Of a DNA stretch of 64,000 bases, positions 1-9,693 are shown one piece after another. Under the pieces are notes generated by a model. It was not told the origin of the DNA. It ran no database searches and saw nothing but the letters and a program-made list of their open reading frames with translations. The DNA lies in the NCBI GenBank assembly GCA_024644235.1, contig JAHELJ010000009.1, positions 80,438 to 144,437 on the forward strand, in the 5' to 3' direction. Made by a program: the position numbers and the translations under genes. This stretch comes from Lewinellaceae bacterium. Its GTDB lineage: Bacteria; Bacteroidota; Bacteroidia; Chitinophagales; Saprospiraceae. The first letter of the stretch is position 1, and each line of letters begins with the position of its first letter.

Positions 1-10
1 GAGATGGCAA

Positions 11-481
11 GTGCGTAGATTATCCTCATCTGCCACCTTAGGCTTGAAAGTATTTATTCCCACTCTCTGGATTGTCTTCTTTGGGACACTGTCACTGGCA
101 ATTCTGATCAGTGGGCCGGATAAATCGCCGCTATTCAGAAACTGGATGTTTAAAGGGGGTGTGATCTTGTTTTTTACTCTGGGGCTGCTGGTATTGTACT
201 ATTCGTTGATTCAGCTGCAGCGCGTAGAGCTTGATCACAAGCATCTATATGTATCCAACTATATCAAGACCTATCGCTATACTTTCGATAGTATTGAAAA
301 ACTGTCTGTGCAGGATCTTTATCTGTTTAGATTAGGCATCTTCACCCTGAAAACAAGAGGTGCTCTGGGTAGAAGGATATTCTTTCTGCAAAGTCGGCAG
401 AAGTTTGACGACTTTGTCAATGCTTCTCCGGAACTCGTTTCACGTTGGATGACCCCTGAAAATATTGATTCACTTACCTGA
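11..481 (+). CDS. Small membrane protein, function unknown (possibly 5' partial)
   Basis: I do not recognise the family. The 156-residue product has two hydrophobic segments (about residues 12-34 and 46-67) followed by a soluble, basic C-terminal part resembling the short PH-like domain of small membrane proteins. The start used is a GTG at the very edge of the window; the frame stays open upstream to base 1, so the true start may lie outside. The last 12 bases overlap the 3' end of porX on the other strand, so the two genes converge. Confidence 0.6.
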   Translation: MRRLSSSATLGLKVFIPTLWIVFFGTLSLAILISGPDKSPLFRNWMFKGGVILFFTLGLLVLYYSLIQLQRVELDHKHLYVSNYIKTYRYTFDSIEKLSVQDLYLFRLGIFTLKTRGALGRRIFFLQSRQKFDDFVNASPELVSRWMTPENIDSLT

Positions 482-2026
482 GAGCGTAATCACCGGGCAA
501 ATCATTTCCTCCATAGAAATGCCTCCATGTTGAAAAGTATCCCGGTAATAATTGTTGTAGTGTGTGTAATTGTTGGGATAGAGAAAATACAGATCCTCCT
601 TAGCGAATATATAGGTTGAACTTACATTAGGTCGCGGTAACCCGGCTTCATCCGGATCCTTTACCTCGAGCACATCTTTGTAGTCATATTTCAGGTTGCG
701 CCCCAGCTTGTATCGAAGATTGGTTGTGGTCTCACGATCACCCACCACCTTCGAAGGTTGGCGAACCCTTATCGTACCATGATCGGTGGTGACGATCAAG
801 GTGATCCCTTTATCGGCTACTTTTTGCAGGGCAGTCCAAATTGGAGAATGTTCAAACCATGACTTCGTTAGGGATCGATAAGCCCTTTCATTATTTGCCA
901 ATTCTTTCAGCACCTCCATCTCGGTCCGAGCATGGGATAACATGTCGATAAAATTGTATACGATTACGGTCAAGTCATTATTTAGGTAGTTGAGAATCTG
1001 ATCGTCAAGCTGCTGGCCGTTGGCCAGATTGGTCACCTTGATATAATCCATTTTCACTTTGTCCTTGACCAGACGATCGAGCTGACTCTGCAGGAGTTCT
1101 TTTTCAAATAAGTTTTTTCCTCCTTCATCATTTTCATTCTTCCACCATTTCCGGTAATGTTTTTCGATATCGCGAGGGAGCATTCCGGCAAATATGGCAT
1201 TGCGACTGTATTGTGTCGAAGTAGGCAGAATACTGCAAAAATGGTCTTCTGAAACTACCCGGTAAGATGAGATGAGCGTTTTCTCAAGGATCTTCCATTG
1301 ATCATACCTAAGATTGTCAAGCACCAACAGGATGATCGGCTTCTTCTCTTGTAGCTTCGGAAGCACTTTTTTTCTAATCAATTGATGGGAAAAAATCGGA
1401 CCGGGTTGTCGTTCGTTGATCCAATCCAGATAGTGACGCATCACATACTTGCAAAACTCTGCATTAGCTTGGCTCTTCTGGATAGCCAGGATATCAGCCA
1501 TCGATTCTGTGTTGGAATCGTCTAGTTTCAGCTCCCAATTTATGATCTTCTTGTACACATTGACCCAATCATCATAATTCAGGCCGCTGTTGATATCCAT
1601 AAGGATCTGCCGGAACTCTTGCTGGTAGTCTGAAGTTGTTTTTTCCCTGACCAACCTTTGGTTGTCGATGATCTTCTTCAGAGTGAGCAGGATTTGATTG
1701 GGATTGACCGGTTTGATCAGATAATCATCAATCTGGGAACCAATCGCCTCCTCCATCAGGGTCTCGGCTTCGTTCTTCGTGATCATTACGATCGGAATAT
1801 TGGAATCCAGGCCCTTCAGCTTGGAAAGGGTTTCGAGTCCAGTCATCCCCGGCATCGATTCGTCGAGAAATACGACATCAATATCATCTTGCTGCTCATA
1901 TTCCTCCACCGCATCGTATCCATTTGAGACGGTGACTACATCATATCCCTTCTGTTCCAGAAAGAGCAATTGAGGCTTCAACAAATCTATTTCATCATCC
2001 GCCCAAAGTATCTTTATTCTATCCAT
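470..2026 (-). CDS. porX: PorX-type response regulator with PglZ effector domain
   Basis: The protein joins an N-terminal response-regulator receiver (residues 1-125) to a PglZ/alkaline-phosphatase-fold effector. The receiver has the acidic pair D10-D11, phospho-acceptor D55 in VVFLDESMPG and the conserved lysine in the LIKPVN segment. The PglZ half shows the metal-site motif VLDNLRYDQW and the later TTDHGTIRV. This is the architecture of PorX, which with the sensor PorY and a sigma factor controls T9SS genes in Porphyromonas and relatives. I start it at the second methionine (MDRIKILWADDE), giving 518 residues; nine extra residues upstream are unlikely to be coding. No histidine kinase is nearby, so its PorY partner must be encoded elsewhere. 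A TAnnTTTG box lies 50 bases upstream. Confidence 0.92.
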   Translation of the reverse strand: MDRIKILWADDEIDLLKPQLLFLEQKGYDVVTVSNGYDAVEEYEQQDDIDVVFLDESMPGMTGLETLSKLKGLDSNIPIVMITKNEAETLMEEAIGSQIDDYLIKPVNPNQILLTLKKIIDNQRLVREKTTSDYQQEFRQILMDINSGLNYDDWVNVYKKIINWELKLDDSNTESMADILAIQKSQANAEFCKYVMRHYLDWINERQPGPIFSHQLIRKKVLPKLQEKKPIILLVLDNLRYDQWKILEKTLISSYRVVSEDHFCSILPTSTQYSRNAIFAGMLPRDIEKHYRKWWKNENDEGGKNLFEKELLQSQLDRLVKDKVKMDYIKVTNLANGQQLDDQILNYLNNDLTVIVYNFIDMLSHARTEMEVLKELANNERAYRSLTKSWFEHSPIWTALQKVADKGITLIVTTDHGTIRVRQPSKVVGDRETTTNLRYKLGRNLKYDYKDVLEVKDPDEAGLPRPNVSSTYIFAKEDLYFLYPNNYTHYNNYYRDTFQHGGISMEEMICPVITLSGK

Positions 2027-2076
2027 AACATCTATTTGCCAGGGGTGAGACATCCTCCCCCTTAAAAACTAAAAAC

Positions 2077-2084
2077 CAAAATTA
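2077..2084 (-). promoter_or_regulatory. TAnnTTTG box upstream of porX
   Basis: The minus strand reads TAATTTTG, an exact match to the Bacteroidota -7 consensus, about 50 bases before the porX start. I see no convincing -33 partner. Confidence 0.45.
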
Positions 2085-2166
2085 AGCTTATCGCAGGGTA
2101 AAAGTTCGGCGGATTCTTTCAATTTTGCCATACACTCAACGATACCAGACGTCCTAATATTTTCAT

Positions 2167-3381
2167 GTGAGTAAAATCAATAAGAAAAAGATTCTAAATG
2201 ATCCGGTCTATGGATTCATTAGTCTACCATATGAGATCATCTTCGATCTTATTCAACATCCTTACTTTCAAAGGCTAAGAAGAATCAAGCAATTGGGATT
2301 GACTGAGTTGATCTATCCCGGAGCTCATCACAGCCGTTTTCATCATGCCCTGGGTGCACTTCATCTGACTACCCTTGCTGTCAATGTATTGCGCTCAAAA
2401 GGGGTGGAGATCACCGAAGAAGAATCAGAAGGAGTTTCCATCGCCATCTTACTACATGACCTGGGTCACGGCCCCTTCTCACATGCTCTTGAAGAAGTAT
2501 TAGTGCATTGTCCACATGAGATCCTTTCTCTGGCAATCATGGAGCGGCTCAATCAGGAATTCGATGGAAAGCTGTCATTAGCCATTGATATATTCACCGG
2601 GCGATATCATAAGTATTTCCTGCATCAGATGGTTTCGGGGCAGCTAGACATGGATCGCATTGACTATTTGAATAGAGACAGCTTTTATTCAGGTGTACTA
2701 GAAGGTAAGATTGGATACGACCGAATTATCAAAATGTTGCAGGTGGTTGAGGATCGGCTGGTGGTTGAAGAAAAGGGGATCTATTCTATTGAGAAATTTC
2801 TGATCGCGAGAAAAATCATGTATTGGCAGGTTTACCTTCACAAAACTGTTCTTTCAGCCGAACTCATGCTTACCCGGGCAATACAGCGGGCTATAGAGCT
2901 GAGTCGTGGCGGTTTGCTAGAGCATGATTTGGGGTCATCCGTCCGCAAATTGGTTACCCTAGACTGGTCCAATCAAGGACAGCGCGATGAGATCCTCGAT
3001 CTATTTACAGAAATTGATGATCATGATATTGTGATTTTTCTAAAAAACTCCTTTCTTTGCGGCGATTACATTCTTAGAACACTCTCCCAAGGCCTGATTC
3101 TTCGACATTTATTTCGATTAGAATTAAATGTTAACCCTTTTCCAAGTGACTATTTGGATCAAGTACGTCTAAAGGTTGTTCAGCAATTGAACATCAACTC
3201 CGAACTGGCAAATAACTTGATCTGGCAAGGCTCTGAAAACACAGAGACTTACAATACTCAGGATGATGAGATTAACATCCTCATGAAGGATGACTCTATT
3301 CGTAAACTTTCCTCCTTTGAGGAGTACGAATCAATCACTAATCACATCACTAAGTATTATCTGTGTTATCCCAAGGTCTGA
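2167..3381 (+). CDS. HD-domain phosphohydrolase (dNTPase-like, COG1078)
   Basis: This 404-residue protein belongs to the HD-superfamily phosphohydrolases related to dGTPases. The N-terminus carries the family signature DPVYGFI, then the metal-binding histidines in HHSRFHHALGALHL (about 54-66), the HD pair H97-D98 in LLHDLGHGPFSHALEE, and the later aspartate in MDRIDYLNRD. The C-terminal third is helical and less conserved. The start is a GTG; an ATG two bases earlier runs straight into a stop. The substrate is unknown: related proteins hydrolyse deoxynucleoside triphosphates, but that is inference here. It is divergent from porX and stands alone. Confidence 0.85.
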   Translation: MSKINKKKILNDPVYGFISLPYEIIFDLIQHPYFQRLRRIKQLGLTELIYPGAHHSRFHHALGALHLTTLAVNVLRSKGVEITEEESEGVSIAILLHDLGHGPFSHALEEVLVHCPHEILSLAIMERLNQEFDGKLSLAIDIFTGRYHKYFLHQMVSGQLDMDRIDYLNRDSFYSGVLEGKIGYDRIIKMLQVVEDRLVVEEKGIYSIEKFLIARKIMYWQVYLHKTVLSAELMLTRAIQRAIELSRGGLLEHDLGSSVRKLVTLDWSNQGQRDEILDLFTEIDDHDIVIFLKNSFLCGDYILRTLSQGLILRHLFRLELNVNPFPSDYLDQVRLKVVQQLNINSELANNLIWQGSENTETYNTQDDEINILMKDDSIRKLSSFEEYESITNHITKYYLCYPKV

Positions 3382-3444
3382 CGAAACTCCCTCTCGATTA
3401 GATAATTATTAATCAATTTTTTAACCCGTTTTTAGTTCTTAATT

Positions 3445-4830
3445 ATGGAAAAGATTCAAGTTATTTTATTTACAATGATGTTCGTGATGGGGGTATCGGC
3501 AAACGCCCAACCTGGCGATATGCCGCCAAATGCGGAGCCGAACAAGTGCTACGCCAAATGTTTGATCCCAGATCAATACGAGACAATCACCGAACAAGTT
3601 TTAACCCGAGCTGCATCTACACGAACAGAGATCGTACCTGCCGAGTACGAGAGCGTCACCGAAGAAGTCATGGTCAAAGAGGCTTCAAGCCGCATTGTCC
3701 CAGTCCCGGCAAAATATGAGACAGTGACTGAAGATGTGTTGGTAAAAGAAGCATCAACTCGTATTGTACCCGTTTCTGCTGTTTACGAGACTGTCACGGA
3801 TCAGGTGCTAGTTAAAGAAGCCTCTACCCGCATTGTACCGGTAGCAGCTGTGTATGAAACTGTAACCGAACAAGTACTCCTAAAAGAAGCCTCTACTCTG
3901 ATTGAGTCAGTGCCAGCCGAATACGAGACAGTATCCGAAGATGTACTCGTTGCCGAGGCATCCAGCCGCATTGAGCGTATACCTGCGGAATATGGCACAG
4001 AGACAGAGACTATCGAAATCTCTCCTGCTACCACGAAGTGGGTAAAGCGGAAAGCAGACAAGAACTGCCTATCAGCAGATCCAAATGACTGCTTGGTATG
4101 GTGTCTTGTAGAGGTGCCTGCTCAGTATCAAACCGTCACTAAGCGTGTCCGAAAAGGTTGTCCAGACGGCTTTGCTGACAACGGCGACGATTGCACAAGA
4201 GAAGTAGAAGTACCAGCACAATATCAAAGTCGGACCTTCCGTAAGCTTCTGAGCCCTGCCTCAAGCAAAGTGGTTGAGATTCCAGCGGAATATGAGACAC
4301 GTACTTACAGAAAACTGGTAACTCCGGCAAGCACTAAAGTTGAGGAGATCCCAGCTGTGTACGAAACCCGTACCTATCAAAGACTGGTATCACCAGCTAC
4401 GACAAAAGTGGAAGAAATTCCCGCTGAGTACAAAAGCAGAACTTACCGAAGACTGGTTTCACCAGCTTCAACTCAAGTCGTTGAAATACCAGCAGAAAGC
4501 ACATCACGGACATACAAGAAACTGGCTCGGCCAGCATCGATCCGTACCATTGATATTCCTGCTGAATACAAGACAGTGACTAAGAAGCAATTGGTAAAGA
4601 AAGGTGGATTCACTGAGTGGAGAGAAGTTGTTTGTAATGCCGACATTTCTGCAAAGATGGTTCAGCAAGTGCAGGAAGCATTGAAGGACCAAGGCTATAA
4701 TCCAGGCCCTATTGATAATGTAATGGGTACAATGACCAAAGCAGCTCTTGTCAAATTTCAGCGTGACAAAGGCTTGCCTGTTGGACAACTGGACATGGAA
4801 ACCCTGAAAGCATTGGGCATCGACTACTAG
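3445..4830 (+). CDS. Secreted 23-residue-repeat protein with C-terminal peptidoglycan-binding domain
   Basis: A 461-residue exported protein with a signal peptide (residues 1-21, ending SANA-Q). The body is two arrays of a 23-residue repeat of the form YETVTEQVLVKEAS-R-VPVPA. The first array, about seven copies, is acidic; after a cysteine-bearing linker (about residues 195-255) comes a second array of about five copies in which the same positions are basic (YETRTYRKLVSPAST). The last 60 residues form a PG_binding_1 domain, with NPGPIDNVMGTMTKAALVKFQ and a terminal LKALGIDY. By family knowledge the C-terminal domain binds peptidoglycan; the role of the repeats is unknown. It is a single-gene unit with its own strong terminator. 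Confidence 0.8.
   Translation: MEKIQVILFTMMFVMGVSANAQPGDMPPNAEPNKCYAKCLIPDQYETITEQVLTRAASTRTEIVPAEYESVTEEVMVKEASSRIVPVPAKYETVTEDVLVKEASTRIVPVSAVYETVTDQVLVKEASTRIVPVAAVYETVTEQVLLKEASTLIESVPAEYETVSEDVLVAEASSRIERIPAEYGTETETIEISPATTKWVKRKADKNCLSADPNDCLVWCLVEVPAQYQTVTKRVRKGCPDGFADNGDDCTREVEVPAQYQSRTFRKLLSPASSKVVEIPAEYETRTYRKLVTPASTKVEEIPAVYETRTYQRLVSPATTKVEEIPAEYKSRTYRRLVSPASTQVVEIPAESTSRTYKKLARPASIRTIDIPAEYKTVTKKQLVKKGGFTEWREVVCNADISAKMVQQVQEALKDQGYNPGPIDNVMGTMTKAALVKFQRDKGLPVGQLDMETLKALGIDY
3550..4600 (+). repeat. Two in-frame arrays of a 69-bp (23-codon) repeat
   Basis: The coding repeats have a period of 69 bases. The first array runs roughly 3575-4030 and the second roughly 4225-4590, separated by a non-repeated cysteine-containing stretch. 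Copies differ at many bases, so they are old or diversified repeats rather than a fresh tandem expansion. Confidence 0.75.
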
Positions 4831-4860
4831 AAGAATTGAGAGGAGGTAAGAAAAATACTG

Positions 4861-4893
4861 AAGGGCTGCAATCGTGATTGCAGCCCTTTTTTT
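4861..4893 (+). terminator. Rho-independent terminator of the repeat protein gene
   Basis: A perfect 12-bp stem (AAGGGCTGCAAT with ATTGCAGCCCTT) closes a CGTG loop and is followed by a run of seven T. It lies 30 bases after the stop codon. Confidence 0.93.
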
Positions 4894-4906
4894 GACCCCA
4901 AACACT

Positions 4907-4914
4907 TACATTTG
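4907..4914 (+). promoter_or_regulatory. glyA: TAnnTTTG box upstream of glyA
   Basis: TACATTTG lies 27 bases before the chosen glyA ATG. An upstream in-frame ATG at 4912 falls inside this box, which argues for the later start at 4942. Confidence 0.5.
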
Positions 4915-4941
4915 CATTTCTCTTATATTAAATCTTATCAT

Positions 4942-6228
4942 ATGTCCGATCAGATCATCCAGACATTGATTCTAAAGGAACTCCAACGCCAGCGTGAGGG
5001 CATCGAACTCATTGCGTCGGAAAACTTCACTAGTGAAGAGGTATTAGCTGCAATGGGTACCTGTCTTACTAATAAGTATGCCGAAGGTTATCCCGGCCGA
5101 AGATACTATGGTGGCTGCGAGGTGGTTGATGAAATAGAACAAACAGCCATTGATCGTCTCAAACAGCTCTTTGGCGCAGCCTATGCCAATGTCCAACCAC
5201 ATTCAGGTGCCCAGGCAAACGCCGCCGTTTTTCTGGCCACATTACAACCTGGGGATACGATCTTGGGATTTGACCTTTCGCACGGTGGGCATTTGTCACA
5301 CGGTTCTCCAGTAAATTATTCAGGCAAGGTATATCGACCTGTGTTTTACGGAGTCGAGAAAGAAACCGGACTCATAAATATGGATATCGTGCAGGAGATT
5401 GCCCTACGAGAAAAACCGAAACTTATCATCTGCGGAGCTTCTGCCTATGCGCGTGACTGGGAATATGAGAGGTTTCGGCAAATTGCCGATGCTGTCGGAG
5501 CATTGCTTCTAGCTGATATAGCCCACCCAGCCGGACTGATTGCTGCAGAGCATTTAAAAGACCCACTTCCCCATTGTCACATTATAAGCTCAACAACCCA
5601 TAAGACCCTGAGGGGACCAAGGGGTGGTATACTCATGATGGGAAAAGATTTCGAGAACCCCTGGGGGCGGACAACCAGAAAAGGTAAACCCATCCTGATG
5701 TCGTCAGTGTTGAATAGCGGCGTATTTCCCGGGATGCAGGGTGGTCCGCTCGAACATGTGATCGCCTCCAAAGCCATTGCATTTCGGGAAGCCCTAGATC
5801 CGTCATTTCGCGATTACACTAAACAAGTCATAAATAACGCCCAGGCGATGGCTGATGCCTTCACATCCAAAGGTTACCATCTTATATCAGGAGGCACCGA
5901 CAATCATCTCATGCTTATCGATCTTAGATCAAAGGGATTGACCGGTAAGATTGCGGAAAAGGCTCTGGTAGAAGCGGATATCACCGTTAACAAGAACATG
6001 GTACCCTTTGATACCGAAACCCCTTTTGTTACTTCGGGAATCCGACTTGGAACTGCAGCGGTGACGACCAGAGGATTTAAAGAAGATCACTGCCGGCAAG
6101 TAGTAGAATGGATTGATGATATCTTAGTAGACGTCGAGAATACTCAGAAAATTCGGACTGTAAAGCAGGAGGTAAATCGCTATATGCAGCAATTTCCACT
6201 TTACGAACGGATTCTTACTGAATCGTAA
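4942..6228 (+). CDS. glyA: Serine hydroxymethyltransferase
   Basis: GlyA interconverts serine and glycine with tetrahydrofolate, supplying one-carbon units in the cytoplasm. The 428-residue product has the family signatures [10 protein letters not shown] near the start, [24 protein letters not shown], and the PLP-lysine segment [13 protein letters not shown]. The ATG at 4942 (MSDQIIQ) is preferred over one ten codons upstream because the longer form would begin inside the promoter-like box. The 3' end overlaps truA by 14 bases, tail to tail. Confidence 0.97.
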   Translation: MSDQIIQTLILKELQRQREGIELIASENFTSEEVLAAMGTCLTNKYAEGYPGRRYYGGCEVVDEIEQTAIDRLKQLFGAAYANVQPHSGAQANAAVFLATLQPGDTILGFDLSHGGHLSHGSPVNYSGKVYRPVFYGVEKETGLINMDIVQEIALREKPKLIICGASAYARDWEYERFRQIADAVGALLLADIAHPAGLIAAEHLKDPLPHCHIISSTTHKTLRGPRGGILMMGKDFENPWGRTTRKGKPILMSSVLNSGVFPGMQGGPLEHVIASKAIAFREALDPSFRDYTKQVINNAQAMADAFTSKGYHLISGGTDNHLMLIDLRSKGLTGKIAEKALVEADITVNKNMVPFDTETPFVTSGIRLGTAAVTTRGFKEDHCRQVVEWIDDILVDVENTQKIRTVKQEVNRYMQQFPLYERILTES

Positions 6229-6964
6229 ACTCCGGATATACAATTCTTTCCAGAAAGAGACCATGGGCAGGTACTGCCCAACTTTTATCCATTGAGACCT
6301 GTAGATCCAGGGCTTGTTGTACCGAAGTGAGTGGAACTCGGCCAATACTCACTTGCAGACACATACCCACGATCAATCTTACCATACCCCGTAGAAATCT
6401 ATTGGCAGTGATCTCATAAATGAAGTCATGTTCTGTCTCAGTCCACTGGGACTTCCTCAGGCAACATTTGTAGTGGTCCACTCCGGATTTCGATTTGCAG
6501 AAGGGAAAAAATTCATTGTAGTTCAAGAGCAGTTTTGCAGCCTGATCAAGCTTTTCCTCATCAATACTATTGGAGGCATGGTAATGGTATACCATGCCCA
6601 TTCTCAAGGGGTCCTTGGTTTTACTAACATAGTATCGGTAGCCACGCTCTTCAGCCGAGAATCTCGCATGAAGGTCCTCTGGGACCGGGAATATCCTCTT
6701 GATCAGGATTGATTGTGGCAACATGCGGTTGAGACGGTCCGTGTGAGTGTAAAGATCTTCCTCTACATCTACATGAGCACAGTACGCTCTCGCATGAACT
6801 CCCGCATCGGTTCTTCCGCAGCCTGATACCCGTACCTCACTACGAAGGATGGTGGCTATCTTATCCTCGAGCTCTGCCTGGATTGATGCTCCGTTGTCCT
6901 GAATCTGCCAACCGACATATGATCCACCATGATATGTGAGATGAATGAAGTACCTCATTCCCAC
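6215..6964 (-). CDS. truA: tRNA pseudouridine(38-40) synthase TruA
   Basis: TruA makes pseudouridine at positions 38-40 of the tRNA anticodon arm. The 249-residue protein has the expected [10 protein letters not shown] opening, the catalytic aspartate in GRTDAGVHA, and the C-terminal FLRGMVR motif. The start could also be the methionine two codons later (MRYFIHL, 6958), which is the commoner form. It is downstream of a terminator for the DoxX-like gene, so it likely has its own promoter, though I see no clear box. Confidence 0.95.
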   Translation of the reverse strand: MGMRYFIHLTYHGGSYVGWQIQDNGASIQAELEDKIATILRSEVRVSGCGRTDAGVHARAYCAHVDVEEDLYTHTDRLNRMLPQSILIKRIFPVPEDLHARFSAEERGYRYYVSKTKDPLRMGMVYHYHASNSIDEEKLDQAAKLLLNYNEFFPFCKSKSGVDHYKCCLRKSQWTETEHDFIYEITANRFLRGMVRLIVGMCLQVSIGRVPLTSVQQALDLQVSMDKSWAVPAHGLFLERIVYPEFTIQ

Positions 6965-6990
6965 TAAATTGATAAAAGCTTTTTAATAGC

Positions 6991-7018
6991 AAAAGGCAGA
7001 ATCTACCCAGATCCTGCC
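6991..7018 (-). terminator. Terminator of the DoxX-like gene
   Basis: On the minus strand a 10-bp stem with one G-U pair (GGCAGGATCT with AGATTCTGCC) closes a GGGT loop and is followed by TTTTGCTATT. It lies 25 bases after the DoxX-like stop codon. Confidence 0.7.
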
Positions 7019-7043
7019 CCAGATAATTTATGTCCAACAATTT

Positions 7044-7415
7044 TCAACCAATCACAGAATTATCTTTAGCCTGACCCGCACAGAGTAATGCTCCGCCAGC
7101 CAGTGCCAGATCCTTCAATAGATTGCTCATACTGGCGGCCATTTGCATTTCATCATCACTGCCTAGTCCTTGAGCGTGAATTAAGATAACGAAGAGAAGC
7201 AACATGACCGCTAACAGCACACAGGCCAATTTATCAAGTTTACCGATGATAATACTGATGGCCGCAGCAACTAATGCCACTCCCGTTATGTAGACCATAA
7301 CAACACCTCCCGGGGCCATTCCAGCCATTGCGTCAGCGTTCATAAAGTGCATAATTCCAAAGATGAAGAAGGGTATGGCAAATATATATTTGCCAAGACC
7401 GATAATACTTTTCAT
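7044..7415 (-). CDS. DoxX-like small integral membrane protein
   Basis: A 123-residue protein with four hydrophobic segments (about 5-24, 37-57, 63-83 and 100-116). The opening, a short helix followed by PFFIFGIMHF, is typical of DoxX/YphA-type proteins. Members have been linked to quinone or redox functions in other organisms, but the biochemical role here is unknown. It is monocistronic, between a promoter-like box at 7500 and a terminator at 6991. Confidence 0.7.
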   Translation of the reverse strand: MKSIIGLGKYIFAIPFFIFGIMHFMNADAMAGMAPGGVVMVYITGVALVAAAISIIIGKLDKLACVLLAVMLLLFVILIHAQGLGSDDEMQMAASMSNLLKDLALAGGALLCAGQAKDNSVIG

Positions 7416-7499
7416 GATCGTCCTATTTTTTAGATGTTAGAGAAAGAGTTCTTACCAACTAAATTTAAGGACAAATCATCTATAATATATTAGAAAAAC

Positions 7500-7507
7500 C
7501 AAATATA
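7500..7507 (-). promoter_or_regulatory. TAnnTTTG box upstream of the DoxX-like gene
   Basis: The minus strand reads TATATTTG in an AT-rich gap, about 85 bases before the start codon. Confidence 0.4.
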
Positions 7508-7565
7508 TTTTGGCAATTGATAGCCTAGGCGACATTTGTGAAAACAATCAGAGATAAAAACAGAA

Positions 7566-8807
7566 TCAAGCCACTTTCAGTTGACTGAGCTTCGATTTGT
7601 TGAGTTTTTCCTTGGCATAGCGGAGATCTATCTCAAATGTCTGTAGGTCTGTCTGAGAAGGGATCTCAAACATTGCATCGGTCATTATTGCTTCACAGAT
7701 AGATCTCAGACCTCTGGCACCAAGGTTATACTCAAGTGCCTTACCGGCAATAAATTCTATTGCCCCTTTAGTGATCTTAAAATCAATTCCTTCCATCTTG
7801 AAGAGCTTCTTATACTGCTTGATGATGGCATTTTTGGGTTCCACCAGAATTTGTTCCAACGATTTTTGATCGAGAGGATTAAGAAAAGTTAATACTGGCA
7901 GCCTACCCAATAACTCCGGGATCAGACCAAATTGCCTCAGATCCAGGTGCGTTACATATTGCATAATGTTGTCGCGGTCGATCTGATCTTTTTCCTTCGA
8001 ATTGTATCCGATAACCTGAGTATTCAATCGCCGGGCGATGATCTTCTCAACTCCGTCAAATGCCCCGCCACATATGAATAGAATGTCGTTGGTATTGACC
8101 TTAATCAATTTCTGTTCAGGATGTTTGCGGCCTCCCTGTGGTGGTACATTGACATCCGTTCCTTCCAGCATCTTGAGCAGAGCTTGTTGGACTCCTTCAC
8201 CAGACACGTCGCGAGTGATCGATGGATTATCGCTCTTCCGGGCTATTTTATCGATCTCATCAATGTATACAATTCCTTTCTGCGCACTTTCTACATTATA
8301 ATCACACACCTGAAGCAGCCGGCTCAGGATACTTTCCACGTCTTCTCCAACGTATCCCGCTTCGGTAAACACTGTGGCATCCACGATAGCAAAAGGTACA
8401 TTGAGCAATCGAGCTATACTCTTTGCCATCAATGTCTTGCCCGTACCGGTTCGACCAACAAAGAGGATGTTTGATTTCTCAATCTCGACATCATCCATAG
8501 CCTCCACTCCAATCCTCTTGTAATGATTATATACAGCTACAGAGAGAAATTTCTTTGCCTCATCTTGCCCAATAACGTACTCGTCCAGATATTCTTTGAT
8601 CTTGGCAGGGGTGAGATTAGAAGGGAGTAGGAACTTATTCTTCTCTTTTTCCTTATTAGAAAACAATTCCTCCTTTACGATGTCAGTAGCCTGCTCCACG
8701 CAAACTTCACAAATATGACCATCGATACCTGCAATCAATATAAGGGCTTCGCTCTTGTCACGCCCACAGAATGAGCATCGTACATTCTTCTCTTCCATTC
8801 GTGTCAT
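7566..8807 (-). CDS. clpX: ATP-dependent Clp protease ATP-binding subunit ClpX
   Basis: ClpX is the AAA+ unfoldase that feeds substrates to ClpP. The protein has the N-terminal C4 zinc domain (CSFCGR and CEVC), Walker A GRTGTGKT, Walker [12 protein letters not shown] and the sensor region [12 protein letters not shown] start it at [11 protein letters not shown], giving 413 residues; the next methionine (8798) is nearly as good. The open frame extends upstream to 8936, but that part overlaps clpP in another frame and does not look like ClpX. The ClpP-docking loop reads IGY rather than the textbook IGF. It is the last gene of the tig-clpP-clpX set. Confidence 0.96.
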   Translation of the reverse strand: MTRMEEKNVRCSFCGRDKSEALILIAGIDGHICEVCVEQATDIVKEELFSNKEKEKNKFLLPSNLTPAKIKEYLDEYVIGQDEAKKFLSVAVYNHYKRIGVEAMDDVEIEKSNILFVGRTGTGKTLMAKSIARLLNVPFAIVDATVFTEAGYVGEDVESILSRLLQVCDYNVESAQKGIVYIDEIDKIARKSDNPSITRDVSGEGVQQALLKMLEGTDVNVPPQGGRKHPEQKLIKVNTNDILFICGGAFDGVEKIIARRLNTQVIGYNSKEKDQIDRDNIMQYVTHLDLRQFGLIPELLGRLPVLTFLNPLDQKSLEQILVEPKNAIIKQYKKLFKMEGIDFKITKGAIEFIAGKALEYNLGARGLRSICEAIMTDAMFEIPSQTDLQTFEIDLRYAKEKLNKSKLSQLKVA

Positions 8808-8877
8808 GGGTTGTGAAGAGCAAAGGTATACATTCTTGAGGAGATGCTGCTGTGACCTCCAGCTCGGGTAAGGAGTC

Positions 8878-9594
8878 TTAAGATTTCTTCTTTTCCGCTT
8901 TTTCTTCGCCGTCTGATCCCCTTGCGAGAACTTCATCGACTAATCCGTAGTCTTTGGCTTCGGTGGCACTCATCCAATTATCTCGATCGCAATCCTCCTC
9001 GATCTTTTTGTAAGGCTGACCGGTATGACTGGCCATGACTTCATAGATCTCTTTTTTCATGTTTTTGATGAGATTGTAAGAAATCTCCATATCTGAGAAC
9101 TGACCCTGCATGCCACCAGATGGCTGATGTATCATCACTCTTGCATGAGGTAGACAAGTTCGCTTACCCTTGGTACCCGCAGTGAGTAAGACCGCTCCCA
9201 TCGACGCTGCAAGTCCGGTACATATCGTGGCTATATCTGGGGCCACATACTGCATAGTATCGTAGATGCCCAGTCCGGCAATTACAGAGCCGCCCGGACT
9301 ATTGATAAACATTTGAACATCACGTTTAGGATCAGTTGATTCAAGGAACAATAATTGAGCCTGTACAACATTAGCGACGTAATCGTTCACAGGTACACCC
9401 ATGAAAATGATTCGATCCATCATCAACCTGGAAAATACATCCATTCCCACCACGTTGAGTTGCCGCTCCTCGATGACATGGGGAGTAAAGCCACTGATGT
9501 CCGGCACAGTTGTGCGGACATAATCATTCAATGTATTGGAGTTCATCCCCAAATGCTTTACTGCGTATTTTTGAAATTCATCTTTATGAAACAT
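8878..9594 (-). CDS. clpP: ATP-dependent Clp protease proteolytic subunit ClpP
   Basis: ClpP is the serine peptidase chamber of the Clp protease. The catalytic triad is intact: S131 in [10 protein letters not shown]156 in [11 protein letters not shown] and D205 in DRDNWMSA, with the same spacing as in E. coli ClpP (25 and 49 residues). The 238-residue product is longer than the usual ~200 because of an N-terminal extension of about 35 residues, which may be a propeptide, and a charged lysine-rich tail. It lies 70 bases before clpX and 99 bases after tig. Confidence 0.96.
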   Translation of the reverse strand: MFHKDEFQKYAVKHLGMNSNTLNDYVRTTVPDISGFTPHVIEERQLNVVGMDVFSRLMMDRIIFMGVPVNDYVANVVQAQLLFLESTDPKRDVQMFINSPGGSVIAGLGIYDTMQYVAPDIATICTGLAASMGAVLLTAGTKGKRTCLPHARVMIHQPSGGMQGQFSDMEISYNLIKNMKKEIYEVMASHTGQPYKKIEEDCDRDNWMSATEAKDYGLVDEVLARGSDGEEKAEKKKS

Positions 9595-9693
9595 ATGCTA
9601 TTAATTTTTTGCAACCGTTCAGATTGCTAGAGCTCTAGTTTGGACTATATAATCCACAAATGTGACAAATTGTTCAATGCATGGCAGAAGGGA

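Noticed and set aside
470..2026. PglZ protein as part of a BREX phage-defence system
   Set aside because: The PglZ domain is fused to a receiver domain, as in PorX, and none of the BREX partner genes is nearby.
3801..4061. Open frame on the minus strand across the repeat region
   Set aside because: It is a shadow of the plus-strand repeats: the periodic codons leave the reverse frame free of stops. It has no start context, no signal and no sensible composition.
3550..4600. Possible CRISPR array
   Set aside because: The 69-bp repeats are in frame, vary at many bases and have no unique spacers. They encode protein repeats.
8808..8936. Longer ClpX N-terminus
   Set aside because: The extension overlaps clpP in another frame and ends before the conserved zinc domain; it has no likeness to ClpX.
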